Below, piece after piece: positions 10,490 through 22,299 of a stretch of DNA of 64,000 bases. Each line of letters begins with the position of its first letter. The stretch's first letter is position 1. The translations under genes were made by a program, and so were the position numbers. The notes under the pieces are model-generated. The model was not told the DNA's origin and did no database searches. It was given only the letters and a program-made list of their open reading frames with translations. The DNA lies in NCBI GenBank assembly GCA_946807835.1, contig OX327702.1, positions 3,596,001 through 3,660,000 of the forward strand, read 5' to 3'. Source of the stretch: Ailanthus altissimus. Lineage: Eukaryota; Streptophyta; Magnoliopsida; Sapindales; Simaroubaceae.

Positions 10490-11003
10490 GGTAGCCTTCA
10501 TATTATGATTTCCAGTGTTACTCTTGACATTATTGCCAATAGTATCCTTACCATATGTTTTCTTTCGACCCCTGTCACTTCAGTAAGATAATCTTCAATG
10601 TTGTCTTTTAGTCTGCATTCCTTCAATAATTCATGTTGAGCTCTTGCAATATTTTCATTAAGCACATAGTCTTTATTGTGCTTCTCACCCATAAACCATA
10701 GACCTTTTTAAACACCATCAATATTCCTTTGAAGTTACTAAAGATTCTGCAATTTCAAGTCTTCTTTATAGATTATTGTAATATCTTCACCTATCTTTAT
10801 CTTTCTTTCTAATTGTTCTTCAATCTCTATTCTCAATATTTTCTCTTGCAGTCACAACCCTTCCTCAATCAAGATTGATGCATAACTAGGTTTTGATCTT
10901 TTCCTTAATTATTTTGTTCTTCATACTTGTGACCCATCATGGGTGAGCAACCTATGTTTTGATATACCACTAAGATAGTAATCTTGGCTCTGATACCACT
11001 TAT
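10490..11003 (-). mobile_element. LTR retrotransposon leader and start of coding region (minus), truncated
   Basis: Read on the minus strand from 11003, the segment begins with the primer-binding site and a leader. It then has a 64-codon open stretch at 10692-10498 (GEKHNKDYVLNENIAR.., RKHMVRILLAIMSRV). I do not recognise that peptide; by position it would be the start of the gag region or a leader ORF. The element is truncated near 10490, shortly after the Mutator-like element, and no pol domains remain. Confidence 0.55.
10986..10998 (-). other. Primer-binding site (initiator Met-tRNA type)
   Basis: The minus strand reads TGGTATCAGAGCC, the usual complement of the plant initiator methionine tRNA 3' end. 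It sits 5 bases after the LTR terminus at 11004. Confidence 0.85.
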
Positions 11004-11858
11004 TGGGATTCATCATTGGCTCTTAAATCTAACACCACTAATATCAACCTCGACTTTAGTTTTGATACTACTTATTAGGTTTTTACGCACCCTAATACCT
11101 CATAAGCTGGTATTTAACACCTTAATATCTTAAGCGTATGTAAAAGACTTCACCTACAAGTAAAACAAGAATTAAAAAGATCCAAACACACAATAAAGAT
11201 AAATAATTAATCACATAAGACATAAGAAATTTACATGGTTCGACAACAAATACCCACATCTACGGTAGATCAAAGGATCCTAACTTCTTTTATTATTTAA
11301 TTCACAAAGAACTCTTAGATTACAAAGATCTCCAGATCTCTAGATCTTAAATAAGAGATTACTAAAGAATACAATAATATACGAGCTATCTGAAGGGTCT
11401 ATCAGTATCTCTTGCACACTCAAACGCTCTCTTGGCACTCTTTCACGCACTCAGTACCATAGAGCTGTCTAAGCTCTCTATTCAGTACTCTATTACATAC
11501 CTTGATACTTGAAAATGTACACACTTAATCTAATGGATTTATAAAGATTTATATCAATTCTAAAATGTTCCTAAAAACTATATTTCTAATTAGAATAAGA
11601 GGTCTACGTGTTTAAAGAACTCAAAACCAACTCAAACTTGTAAAACTAGCTTAAAAATAAACTTTCCCGAAAGTGGACGCTGCGGCTCCAAGGGAATTGA
11701 AAAAAGGCATCCTCTTGCTTCCACATCTCTTCTTACTTTCGAATCTTTATTTTTGTGTTTTTCTCGTACGTCCAATGCATACTTGATCTTATGTCGACTT
11801 TTCGTTAATTTTCAACTCAAAATCCTTCTTAAACTTGAATTTAAATAACCAGATTCCA
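11004..11858 (-). mobile_element. 5' LTR of the minus-strand retrotransposon
   Basis: On the minus strand the LTR ends ..GATGAATCCCA directly before the primer-binding site. The proposed start TGGAATCTGG (11858) makes short inverted ends with it, giving 855 bp. The terminus near the primer site is firm and the other end is an estimate. A weak GC word (GTGGACGCTGCGGCTCC) lies at about 11667-11683. Confidence 0.6.
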
Positions 11859-12772
11859 ATAATTACCTTACAATTATAAATTTACTAATATTTATAGTCG
11901 AAACTAGTTGATATTGAATCTAGCACAATTCAATATCTATTGACAATAGATCATTCTATGATATTGGGATTGTAGTTATAATATGATACCAAAATTAATT
12001 TAGATTGTTGGATCAAATAAAAGAAAAATCAAATCTTGCGAATATAAAAAATCCCACTATTAATATTGTTAAAAACTTCTAGTATTGTAGAATAATCCTA
12101 TACCATAGAGTTGTTGAATGTTTGGCATTGTATCACGGGATGGCTGCTTTAGTTGAATCAGATTTTCTTTTCATTTTGTTGAATTCAAATGTTTCAACGC
12201 TGTCAAAACTCTTAATAAGGAGACCTTTTCAGGAGAAAAAGGTAATAATTTTACTGTCGTATCGTATCTTACGACTGATATGAAGAATGTCCATTATTCT
12301 TTTCTTTGTCGTAGTGATAGGGCTCAATCAGAGTTATAGTGCAAATATAATTCTTTTAGGGTGAGAATTGAACACAGAATTTGTTAAGATAATATTCTAC
12401 ACCTTTCTTCTATTCCAACAGATGTTATATACATCTACATTTTAACTACTGGTCAACTTCCATTACATCCCACTTTTCCAAAATATATATTTTTTCATGC
12501 GTTAATTACGCCTCTTCAGCTTCGTATTGCCATGCACGTACGTTTCCCACCCGACCACAACTTCTCTACCAGCAACTCAAGTTTCTCAGTCAAACACCAC
12601 TTCACAACTCCTTAATTGCTTCACAATTATCTCCTATTTAGTACACATATTCTTGTGGTGCTCTGAAGTGTATCATGTTTATCACGTAGTGATGGTAAGG
12701 TGGCTCATTTTTAACAAAATACGCAATTCGCTATAATGTCCATTGTGTATGAATTGATGCCATTTCACGTTT
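11859..12772. other. Stretch without recognised gene
   Basis: AT-rich sequence with short open stretches on both strands, none of which I can tie to a family. A 69-codon open frame at 12527-12736 has no recognisable domain and is probably chance. Confidence 0.4.
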
Positions 12773-12870
12773 TACTATTTTTTTGTGACTTCAATAATTA
12801 ACAAATTTCATTCTCCTAAAAAAAATGGTTGGCTTAATTTTAATTCTAATTTTGATATATATATATTTTA
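12773..12870 (+). repeat. Dispersed duplicate, copy B (partner 7838-7940)
   Basis: Shares ACAAATTTCATTCTCC and AAATGGTTGGCTTAATTTTAA with 7838-7940 and continues with weaker similarity to about 12870. See the partner entry. Confidence 0.7.
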
Positions 12871-13290
12871 CCTGCTACTGAACCAGCAAACCGCAAGTGC
12901 ACTATTTTTTACTCTTTTCAGAACACAATTTCAGTTGCCATTTCTCTTTTGTTAATCAGTAACAACTTAAAGTGGGAGGCTAAAATGTCATAAATTCCCC
13001 AACGTTTGTGAAACCAAATGAAACGACAACTCCTAACAATTAAGCCCCCACCCCGAAAAAAAATAGAACAAAAACAGAAATTAGATCATTCCATATGGTT
13101 ACAACAAAGTGAAGGAAAACCAATGAACATACCTTCAACTTCAACTGAATCTGTTACTTAGATCAGAACCAGTATTTGCATCACTTATTGATATAAAAAA
13201 GAGCCACAAGACCCAAAAAAAAAAGGCATGGTTAAGTCTTAACATTGCAAGAATCGCAAGTTCTGCAAAAAAAACAAAAAAAAAGAATCT

Positions 13291-13436
13291 CAATGGGAGA
13301 TCGGGCAGACAATAATAAGCGTATTCGAAGAAGATCAAATGATAAGGAGTTGAAGATTTTCGTCAGACAAGGATGGAAGTTCGTTGGCGTCTGGAAGAAA
13401 GGGTGGTACCAAATTCGCAAGAACCTCAAGATATAA
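13291..13436 (+). CDS. Possible small basic open reading frame, unrecognised
   Basis: An ATG at 13291 opens 48 codons rich in Arg and Lys (GDRADNNKRIRRRSNDKEL.., VRQGWKFVGVWKKGWYQIRK). Its sequence is less AT-biased than its surroundings and is not obviously part of a transposon. An in-frame upstream ATG exists at 13245. I know no family for it. It could be a fragment of a decayed host gene or chance. The overlapping minus-strand frames look like shadows. Confidence 0.2.
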
Positions 13437-13790
13437 ACAAGCCCAAAATTTTGGAAACTCAGTTTTTTTTTTGGCTACATATTAACTTTTTTTTCTTCTT
13501 TTGTTTCATTTACTGCTTTGTGCTGCCAAGAAAATGAAAATACAGTTTCTTAGTCTTGTGCTGAATTAGAATAGATTTAGACGAGTTCTGATTTTTTTTT
13601 TTTTTAATACGAGAAGGGCCTGGATTCGAATTCGAAATTTTCACTTTAGTGACTGTTAACACAAGTATTTTTAATAAATTTTTATCATAAATGTAATGGC
13701 ATTTCTATTTTCTGTGTGTGTAAATATAAATTGTTATGATTCTCGCTGGTTTGAATCTACTAAACTCGACTTATATATGATGGAAATTTT

Positions 13791-16421
13791 TATCATGCCT
13801 CAAACTTAAAAGATCTGAAATATGACATAATTTATACTCATTCAATAATGTACACTCATAATTAATAATATATAAAATTTCAAACTTAAATTTAACATAA
13901 GAATCTTTAGCAGGTTACTAGTAAGCTCAACACAAAGATCAACCTATAACCACATTTGGTGAAATATAAATTAAATACAATCACACTTAATAAAATAATA
14001 CATAAGTATTTATTCAATAGGGACAAATCAAATATCTTAAACTATGTGTCTATAAATAAAATACTCAACAACTTAGTAACTTAGGGAACTCAATGGACAG
14101 CAGAAGCCTTTCCAAATTCACTAAGTACACATGTACCTTATTTACCTGAAATTACCATAAACTATAATTAGTATAAAACTCAGTAAGCATACTAATTTTT
14201 CATATATCAAATTACAAATACATATATATATATATAATGCATATGTATAATATGCCATGATAAATCAGAATCATAATATTATCAAATCACATGTCAAGTA
14301 AGCGCTTACACATTCTTTCAAAACATATAATAGGAATACCATTACTCAACCATTATTTAGTAAGACTTCCATATCACATATCACATAATATGCCAAATGT
14401 CATCCGTCAATGACACACCGTATGAGAGGAATAACACAAGTGAAATTTAATTTACACATATTTAATGCTCATAGATAAGAGCCAAACCCTCACCCTGATC
14501 ATCGGCGAGTCCTCTCACATGCACCAATACGCCACCACACAAATGTGATAACTCACTCTTCCTTTAGATACCAATAGGATCTTCCATACATATAAAACAT
14601 ATAATATATACCAATCCCGAAGGAAAAGCCACATATAAAGACTCCACAAATCATATAAGATGCCTGCTAAGTAAATAGTGAGTTCAAGAATCCTTAAAAC
14701 ATAAAACGTTTCTCATAGATATATTTCACTTCAAAAGTTTTCTTTGTTAAACACATTTCATTTTGAAACGTTCACTTTCATAAACACATATATATCATAT
14801 ATGTCTATACTCAATGTCAATGCTTACATTCATAAACATATGTCTTTCAGATTTCATATCAAAATATACTTTGACATAACATAAACATATTTTTAAACAC
14901 ATTTACAAAATCATACATAGACAATTACTATGTTTATTGTGATTTCAGTAAGAGTCTAATATACTTATCTCTTAACACTTTTAAGTATAAGGCTTAATTC
15001 TTCTTAACATATCAATGGAGATTAATCCTTTTATAAGCCTCACTATTCACACAAAACACTTTAAATAGTTATAAAATTACACATATTGCACTTATCACAT
15101 CGAATTGATCTAATTACTTAGTTTCTCAAAACCTATCATTCTAACTACTTACACTTAACAAAAAAAATTTATACATCAAATGATGTCTAATTGCTTCAAA
15201 ATCAAAATATATCTTTCTTGACTCATATTTCTTATATATAAATATTATATCATAATTCATATACAATCCATTTCATAAACACCATCAAATCTAAACTATT
15301 ATCCTGACAGGATCAAGATATTTACTACACAGTATTTAATCTCCTAATTTTATAAAATCATATACTAACTTAAAAATTATAAAACTACCACATAATTACT
15401 CTTAACATATATCCCAATCCATGATAAATAGTTTACTTCAAAATCCCTACAAAAGTATTTTAAAACTATTTTATTCCATAGCTTTAAAAATCTGTTCATC
15501 AAACATTACAGTGAGCTGATATACTTTAGAAAATCATAACAATTTTATCACATTGATCTAAATTCTCAAATTTTAATATATCATAGTAGACATATAAAAT
15601 AATCATATTCCAAAACTTTGTATTTTTTGAAGATCATATAGTAGACCGAAAATTATTCACCACTTTAGCATATTGTTAACATAGAAAAATTTTAGAATTT
15701 CAGGGTCATTTTTATAAATTCACTAAAAATTTAATTTTTAGGATTTTCAATCGATTCAAATTCTCAAATGATTTTAAATATGTCTAGTTTTATATTCTCA
15801 AAATCCAAAACTAGAATCGAAGTACAAAAATTTATAAAATTCTCAAATCAAGAGACTATCAAGTAAAAATTCTACAAATTCATCATGATTTATCAAGTTA
15901 TCTACATAATCATCATCAATTCTCAATATATCTTACAAAATCCATATCAAATCCCCAAATTTTCATATTTCTAGAAATCAAAACTTAAGAAAATTAACTT
16001 AATTAACACCAAAAAATTATGAAATGGTTATGATGTACCTATTAAAGCTTAAAATTCTAATTTGTTTTTTCTTTTTCTTCTTCTTCTTCTCTTTCTCTCC
16101 CCTCTAATTCTCTCTTTTCTCTCTCTAAAAGGGGTGGCTCGACCAAAAATGAGTAAATTAGGGTTTAAAATATATATTTTTATACTAAGAGGTTAACTTT
16201 TAGTATTAATGAATTGACCCCCAAAACTTTTAAACTATTATAATTTGGTCCATAAAATAAATCTGAAGTCTTGCAAATAAACTCAATACTAATAGTAGGT
16301 CCTTAATCTATACAAAAAAAATATATAAATTAAGTATCATCTACATACAAATAAAATATGAATATTATATATATATGTATAAATATTTATTCTTACCGGT
16401 TGTGAATAAGTGGTTACTATA
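13791..16421 (-). mobile_element. Solo LTR (2.6 kb), Tekay-like gypsy family, minus copy
   Basis: The sequence is the reverse complement of the LTR at 27495-30345 over nearly its whole length (for example the CT-rich block at 16070-16140 pairs with the GA-rich block at 27780-27870). It is bounded by the exact 5-bp duplication ATTTT (13786-13790, 16422-16426). Its terminal bases have decayed from the canonical TG..CA. No coding region accompanies it. The large LTR with a ..CTGGGGCGTGACA end suggests a chromovirus of the Tekay/Del type (inference). Confidence 0.9.
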
Positions 16422-16768
16422 ATTTTCGTATGACATTTAATGAGTTAGTTTGTTATTACAGTAATAAGAATATAAAAAATTAATAATTATCTAATAATTT
16501 AAAATTTATTAATTATTAATTAACAATACTACATTTATTGAAATATATTTTTTTGTTTTGTAATTTTATATATCTAATATTATTCATAATTTGATAAACA
16601 ACTAAAGTAGATTTTCTAAAATTGAGATTTAGCACCAAAATTAAACAAAGACAAAATGGAATGCAATCCATGTGGTTTCAAAAAAGATTCAACCACTAAC
16701 AAAGAAACGGTCAAATACTCAAATGCAAGTAATTAAAAATTAAGAATAAATGGTACTCAATTGTTTGC
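16422..16768. other. AT-rich spacer, nothing recognised
   Basis: AT-rich DNA between two transposon remnants. No gene, repeat unit or RNA motif is evident. Confidence 0.4.
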
Positions 16769-16997
16769 TGTTCGCGTATAAAAATTAAGTGACTAGATTT
16801 ATGTATGTTTAGTGTCCTATTAGAATGATTAATCACCTCAAATTCATAAATAACTAAGGTTAAGGTTTTATCAAATAAGACAAAATCGAATTCGACTTAC
16901 AACAAGCAAGGCTTAAGATAAACCTAGGCTATGGAGTAGCAGGCTAACTGTAGGACTTGGGTACTTCAAAGGAAAGAATAGACGAAATTCAATAGCA
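16769..16997 (-). mobile_element. 3' LTR fragment of the Tat-like element
   Basis: Aligns with 20724-20960 (GTATAAAAATTAAGTGACT, AATTCGACTTACAA, ACTTGGGTACTTC). Similarity stops near 16997, so the U3-side half of this LTR is lost. Confidence 0.8.
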
Positions 16998-17689
16998 ACG
17001 ATAATATAAATTAACAAGTCAGCCTCATTGCACTTCCTTTGGATTATATATGAAAAGCCAGCTTTATGTAATGATTTCAAGGATTCTGTAAAAAAAAATG
17101 ACACTTAAAGATATCCCCAAGAAAGAAGCTGCTATGTAGTTGCATTTTCCATTAATCATACAAAGAAGTCGGCTTAATGCAAAAAACCTTGTGAACCATA
17201 TATAAAATCCACATTTGGCAAGGAAATCCTTGAAGATTCAACTCAAGAAAAAACTCTAATAGAAATTCAGCAAGTAGATAATTTCAAGGATGCTTAAAAT
17301 GTTGCCTTCATTTGTCATGGCCAACCTATAATTCAACTAATCTTTATTATAAAGTGGCTTATTAGGTTTTTGAAGCATAATTATTGGCACAATGGAACAT
17401 TTCTCCCCAAATAACAGCTTGGTTTAGGTTATGATAACTGGCTTTTAAATAAGCCAATTTCTCTCTATAAGATGATTGATTTACTTATATGAATGCTATT
17501 ATTTTAAAGAGAATTGACAACCGATTAATGTATGTTCTAATTTGGAGTAGTTAAACTGAAAAGATCTACTTTTCAATAATAATCAAAACAAGTTTTATTT
17601 TAATCGGCTTATAATAAGTACTTTGATCGATTTAAAACAAGTTGGTCTTAAGACTTGAATATTGTCTTATCAATTTATTCCTAAATGGT

Positions 17690-17960
17690 CAACCAATAAG
17701 ACTTCAAATATTTTTCATTGATCGGCATTGGATGATTAGTTCCTTCTAGATCGGTTAATAAATATGCCCATTGCTAATAATTTTGGCAATCTTTAATGGA
17801 CCTACACAATTTGGGCTAAATTTACCCAAATTGATCTCTCGAAGTTAGCTTTGTGTTTGAGGATTTTGATCATCCGACTTTAATGGGGTTGATTTTATTT
17901 TCCCTAATTCATGATTGATCTAGGAATTTTGAGTCTCGTCTTCATGTACATATTCAATTG
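17690..17960 (-). pseudogene. Integrase C-terminal remnant
   Basis: On the minus strand the text resembles the end of Tat-type integrases: AYLLTDLEG-like residues from 17780 down, and a PLKIAKI segment. The same block is seen at 63110-63250 in the third element. It is heavily mutated. Confidence 0.7.
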
Positions 17961-18199
17961 AAGTCGACAATTAAGACTTTCTCTACCTTATTTTGGTAAG
18001 GCTTTCCATGTTTATTCATGGAAAAAATATATAAAGGGTCAATCAATCTTGACAAATGATGGCCAAGCTAATTCTTTCCTCATAACTTATACAAGTTTAT
18101 AGTTTTACTATTTTTCTTAAAAATAATCCATCCCCATTTTTCTTGAGAATAGCAGCCCTGATTGATAGGTCATATATGGATATCGATGTTACCTACTCA

Positions 18200-18640
18200 T
18201 ATATAGATTATTTCTACGGACCCATTAGGTTGCCATCTAAAAATTATTTGATGCATGCTGGATGGAAAAGTTTTGTTTAAGTGAATCTAATTTCTTCTTA
18301 ACAAGACATTGTAGTTGCTTTGCATGTTGACTACATAGAAAGATTCTTCTCGCTCTAAGTGGTCAATTTTTACCTTAGCCGATGTAAACCACCAATCCAT
18401 ATGATTTTTGCGATCAACAAAGTCCGTCATAATTACCTATGACGGCTTTAAATTGCCTTTGGACATTCCAAGCTTTTTTCAACATCTATAGAGGTAAAAT
18501 ATTCATGCCAGACTAATTGTCAATGAGGATCTACTTGCAAGGAACTTCATTGAGGTCGGTCTTGACATATAGTGGACAAATATATTGGAGCTTTTCATTT
18601 GAAGGCTGTGAGAGCAGCATTACCGATTCTCAGGGCCCGT
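18200..18640 (-). pseudogene. Gypsy protease remnant
   Basis: The minus strand gives PLYVKTDLNEVPC, a LIDN block and GMNILPL, the normal layout of Tat-type proteases (LIDNG-SS/A-NILP). Stops occur within it, and the residue after the Asn is a stop in place of Gly. This is a non-functional aspartic protease. Confidence 0.75.
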
Positions 18641-19439
18641 CACTTACAGCGTGACATACCTCCACCATGTTCTCAGTTTTGTTTTGATGTTCTTTGATGT
18701 TACTTGCCCCTTGGTTGACTTTGTTCTTATTAATAATTACCCAAACCTTTAATCTAGATATTGATCCTTGATTATGCTAGGTCAGCTTTGTATATAGCTG
18801 AATCTCTTGTGCTCTATTGCCATAAAGCTTTTTATTTAGATTATCAATTTTAGCCAAGTTTTCTTCTTTCTCTTGGCTATCATCATTTCCATGATGCTAG
18901 ACGACTTCTTCTAAATGTCTCAGTTGATTGCACTTCTGCATACTCTTTTTTAGAGTTTTTATTGGCTTTGGGGTATATTTATACTCATTGTAAAACCCAA
19001 ATTGATTGAATACACTTCATTTTGGAATGTTGTGTTGTCACCGATTGACTCTGTTTGTCCTAGGCTTGAATTATCTGCAATGTTAGCGTTGTAGAGTCAA
19101 CTTTGAGCTGAATAGTCTATGACCATTCTCTTTGACTTTTGCAAAATTTGTTTGGCATCATGGTTAGACCAAACAAGCTTTCTTTGATATCGACTCTTCA
19201 TATGGAGCTGGCTCTTTTATGGTGATTCTCTCATTTCGAGAGGCATCTTCAGTAGTGTCCCTATCTAAATCTTTATCCTCAGCTTATTAGAGGTCTATAT
19301 TTAAGCCAAAGATCTTTCTCCTAAAGCCTTCCTGTTAGTAGAAGGTATGACCATATTTATCTCTACAGTAGAAAAGAGATCAATTCTAATAATATGAGCT
19401 TTAACTTGGAGCTAAACAAAAATCAACCTTCAATAATTA

Positions 19440-20713
19440 GCTATTGAATTTCATTCCTTAACACAAACATAGTTGTTTGTACTATGCCTCTAAGAGTTGT
19501 GCCATTTGCAGTAATCTTTGCCAGCTTTTTGTTCAAGCGGCGGGATAATGTGCCCTTCAAAGAGCTTAATCTGTTTGTCCTTCAAGAACCAATCGAGTAT
19601 TTCATTGGCTTTCCTCAAGTCAAATGAATATTCTTTAGCTATCTGAGTATTGTTTTTTGAACTTCTTCTTCTCTTTATTAGAAGTCGGCCTCTTGAGGGC
19701 AGGACATTTATTTGGAGCGTTTTTAACTACCTTAGCAAGGCAGGCCTTTTCATCGGAACCCAAGTCATCAAAGTCACCCTCTGACTTGATCTAGATTATA
19801 GCTACATCAAGCTGATCCTTATAGTAAGTCACTTTGAAGGATGTCATCTTCTGATTTGTTTCTATCAAAAGCTTTTCATGAATGGCAGTTCTTGTCTCAA
19901 ATTCGTAAGATGGCCTAGCCATCGGCTTTAGATTAACCCTCATATTCTATAGAGCTTTACCCAACATATTTCTATCAAGCTTATTGTTTGGATAAGTGAC
20001 TTGTTTGGGTAGATCTCAAGTTTCAAACCAGGTTGGCCTTACTTGGATTGGCCGAATTGTTCTTGTTCATGCTAAACTAACTATAGTAAACTACCTAAAT
20101 TCACTCTGTTCCCAACAGAGTCATAGCTTAAGGTATACCCTAGTTGCGCTGATTGATGGGCTTGGTTATTTGTAGACTCTGCTAGTTTGGGTCACCTAAG
20201 TATGCTTATTGAACTATGTTGTAGGCAAGGTTGACTATGGCTTTGTCACCTACGTGGTTCTTGGAGCTCTGGGTTAGGCTGACCTTATAATAAGGTCGCT
20301 AGTTTAGCTTTATTCTAGCTTATAAATTTTAAGTTTTCAATATGCTATGATTTTTCTCAGGCAATGGTCTAAAGACTGTGACTATCTAATTGGTGAGCAT
20401 AATGTCCAACTATTGGTTCTCTAAATTAATTCTGAGTGTTAGCCGTAAAGAATGATCTTGGTTGTAATGTAGCATCTCTTGAAATGTCATCCAATTGTTG
20501 ATTAAATGATTCTTTTTTGAGATTTTTCTCACTCAATTCTGTATAATGTGTTGCATTCAAGAGATTTTTAACAATAGTTAAAGGCTCCTCTTCAACCTTA
20601 TTTATTGAACTGAATGTTTCGGCAGTGGTCTTTCCAGTATTGGCATTAACCTTAGAATTTTTTGTCATCAAACTAGTTGCTATTGACATACAAATCAGTG
20701 TCCCATTGGGCAT
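19440..20713 (-). pseudogene. Gypsy gag remnant
   Basis: Around 19620-19490 the minus strand reads ANEILDWFLKDKQIKL, EGHIIPPLEQ and DYCKWHNS, matching the conserved end of Tat gag (CKWH zinc-like motif). A 95-codon open stretch at 20713-20426 (MPNGTLICMSIATSLM..) is the probable gag start, right after the primer-site region. Frames in between are broken. Confidence 0.75.
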
Positions 20714-20723
20714 GCCAAAAAGA

Positions 20724-21256
20724 TGTTTGTGTATAAAAATTAAGTGACTGGATTAGTGTATGTCCAGTGTCTTGTTAGAATAACAAATCACCTTAAATTC
20801 ACAAAGAACTGAGGTTATGGTTTTATCAAATAAAGTAAAGTTGAATTCGACTTACAATGAGTGAGGCTTAAGATAAATTTGGGTTGTAGAGTAGCAGACG
20901 AACGATAAAACTTGGGTACTTCACAAAAAGGACAGGCAAAATTCAATAGTAAGGCTACGACAAATCCACAAGCAAAAATCTTGATCCTGGGTTAAAAATA
21001 AGAACAAAAATAAAATTGAATAAAGGGATAAAAGCTGAAAAGCTGCATATTGAATATGTGAATAATTCTTTTATACAATATTAATATAGCCGTTATACAA
21101 GCTTCTCAAAACCTATTCAAATTCTTATTTTTTTTAAAAAAATTCTAATCAAATAAGACTCTTTATACTAATATGCTCCTATAATGGGCTTGAACTATAG
21201 AAGACAAAAGAAAGAATTCAAATGAGTTTAATATGTACATTTTTGGGCCAAAGTCA
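20724..21256 (-). mobile_element. 5' LTR of the Tat-like element
   Basis: One end is fixed by the shared TGTTTGTG start. The other end is placed at AAGTCA (21256) because its reverse complement (TGACTTTGGCCC) parallels the start of the related LTR ending at 56846 (TGATGCCGACC). On the minus strand it is followed by TCTTTTTGGCATGCCCA, typical of the region just inside such elements. Confidence 0.7.
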
Positions 21257-21331
21257 ACGCTTCCCAACGACAGTTTATATGCCTGTTGATTTAAGTTAGT
21301 TGTTCCATTCTTAATAGTGTTAGTTCTTCTA

Positions 21332-21760
21332 ATTGTTGGAAAGCTAATTTTAGTCATTTCAATTGTATAGAAGAATTGTTTAGTTGGTGAGATTGTCAAT
21401 GTAGTTTTTTAGTTCCTCTAATTATTGGAAGGCTAATTTTAGTTTTTTTAATTATATGAGAGGGTTGTTTAGTTAATAATATTATAATTAATTAATATTT
21501 AGACTGTAATACTATCATCAGTTGATAGTTTGTTGGGAAGTTAATTTTAATCTCTTTAGTTGAATGAGAAAGTTGTTTAGTTGATGATATTGTAATTAAT
21601 TGATATTTAAGCTTTAATATTGTAATAATTTAATAGTTAGTTAAGAGATTAATTTTAGTCCCTTCAATTATATGGAAGAATTGTTTAGTTAATGATATTG
21701 TAAATAATTGATATTTAAAATATTGTAATAATTTGATAGTTGATATTGAGAGGTAATATT
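21332..21760 (+). repeat. Tandem repeat, about 108-bp unit, four copies
   Basis: The word TAATTTTAG/A recurs at 21345, 21434, 21542 and 21650. Each is followed by an AAGTTGTTTAGTTGATGATATT-like block and, except in the shorter first copy, by a TTAATTGATATTTA-like block. Copies 2 to 4 are spaced 108 bp apart and the first is shortened to 89 bp. Confidence 0.75.
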
Positions 21761-22299
21761 TGTATAAAAAAAAAAAAGAAGAAAATCTAGATTAGTTGGT
21801 CTCTATAATAGTCTAATAAAATTTATACTAGTTTTGCCTTTTGTTTTAAAAATTACCGATCAATTTAGTAATTTTACAATAAATAAAATTCGACAATATT
21901 ATTCATAATCATTTGATAATTGTACTAAATTATAGAATGTTCTCAACTGCGGAAATACTTTGCCATTACGGGTTGGAAATAATACGTTAATTTGGGGGCA
22001 AATAATAAAGACTGTTAATTAGAAGAGTATCCAGACTTATTTAGTTGTATTTATTGAAAAGTTTACATTCAGAACTAGTCAATAATCTCTTGTAAAATCT
22101 GGAGAAATTTGTCCATCTCTCTCGTCGAGAAGTTATTAATTAAAAAAGAAACAAAGTGTCTCCTCTTGTTAACGAAAAAAAAAACATTTTACCGGCACAA
22201 GCTTTCTAAATCAAATAATAAGATGTGCACGTTATCTCCTTAATTTTTTGGGGGAATATTTGAAGTTTTGAGTTTAAAATCTCATTTAAAGTTTAAATT

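Larger units (their letters stand above)
16769..21256 (-). mobile_element. Internally deleted Tat-like Ty3/gypsy element (minus)
   Basis: Direct repeats at 16769-16997 and 20724-21256 start with TGTTTGTGTATAAAAATT-like text and are the two LTRs. Between them on the minus strand are gag (20720 to about 18650), protease (about 18640-18200) and the integrase C-terminal segment (about 17960-17690). RT, RNase H and most of the integrase are missing, and all domains have stops. The LTR start TGTTCGCG and the integrase end match the element at 56281-64000, so both belong to one family. The two sides show no matching target duplication. Confidence 0.85.

Noticed and set aside
12527..12736. 69-codon plus frame
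   Set aside because: No domain and no upstream gene structure; composition is that of its surroundings.
14218..14238. TA-rich microsatellite as a feature of interest
   Set aside because: It is a short run inside a solo LTR that also has a counterpart in the inverted copy at 30790-30812; ordinary for such DNA.
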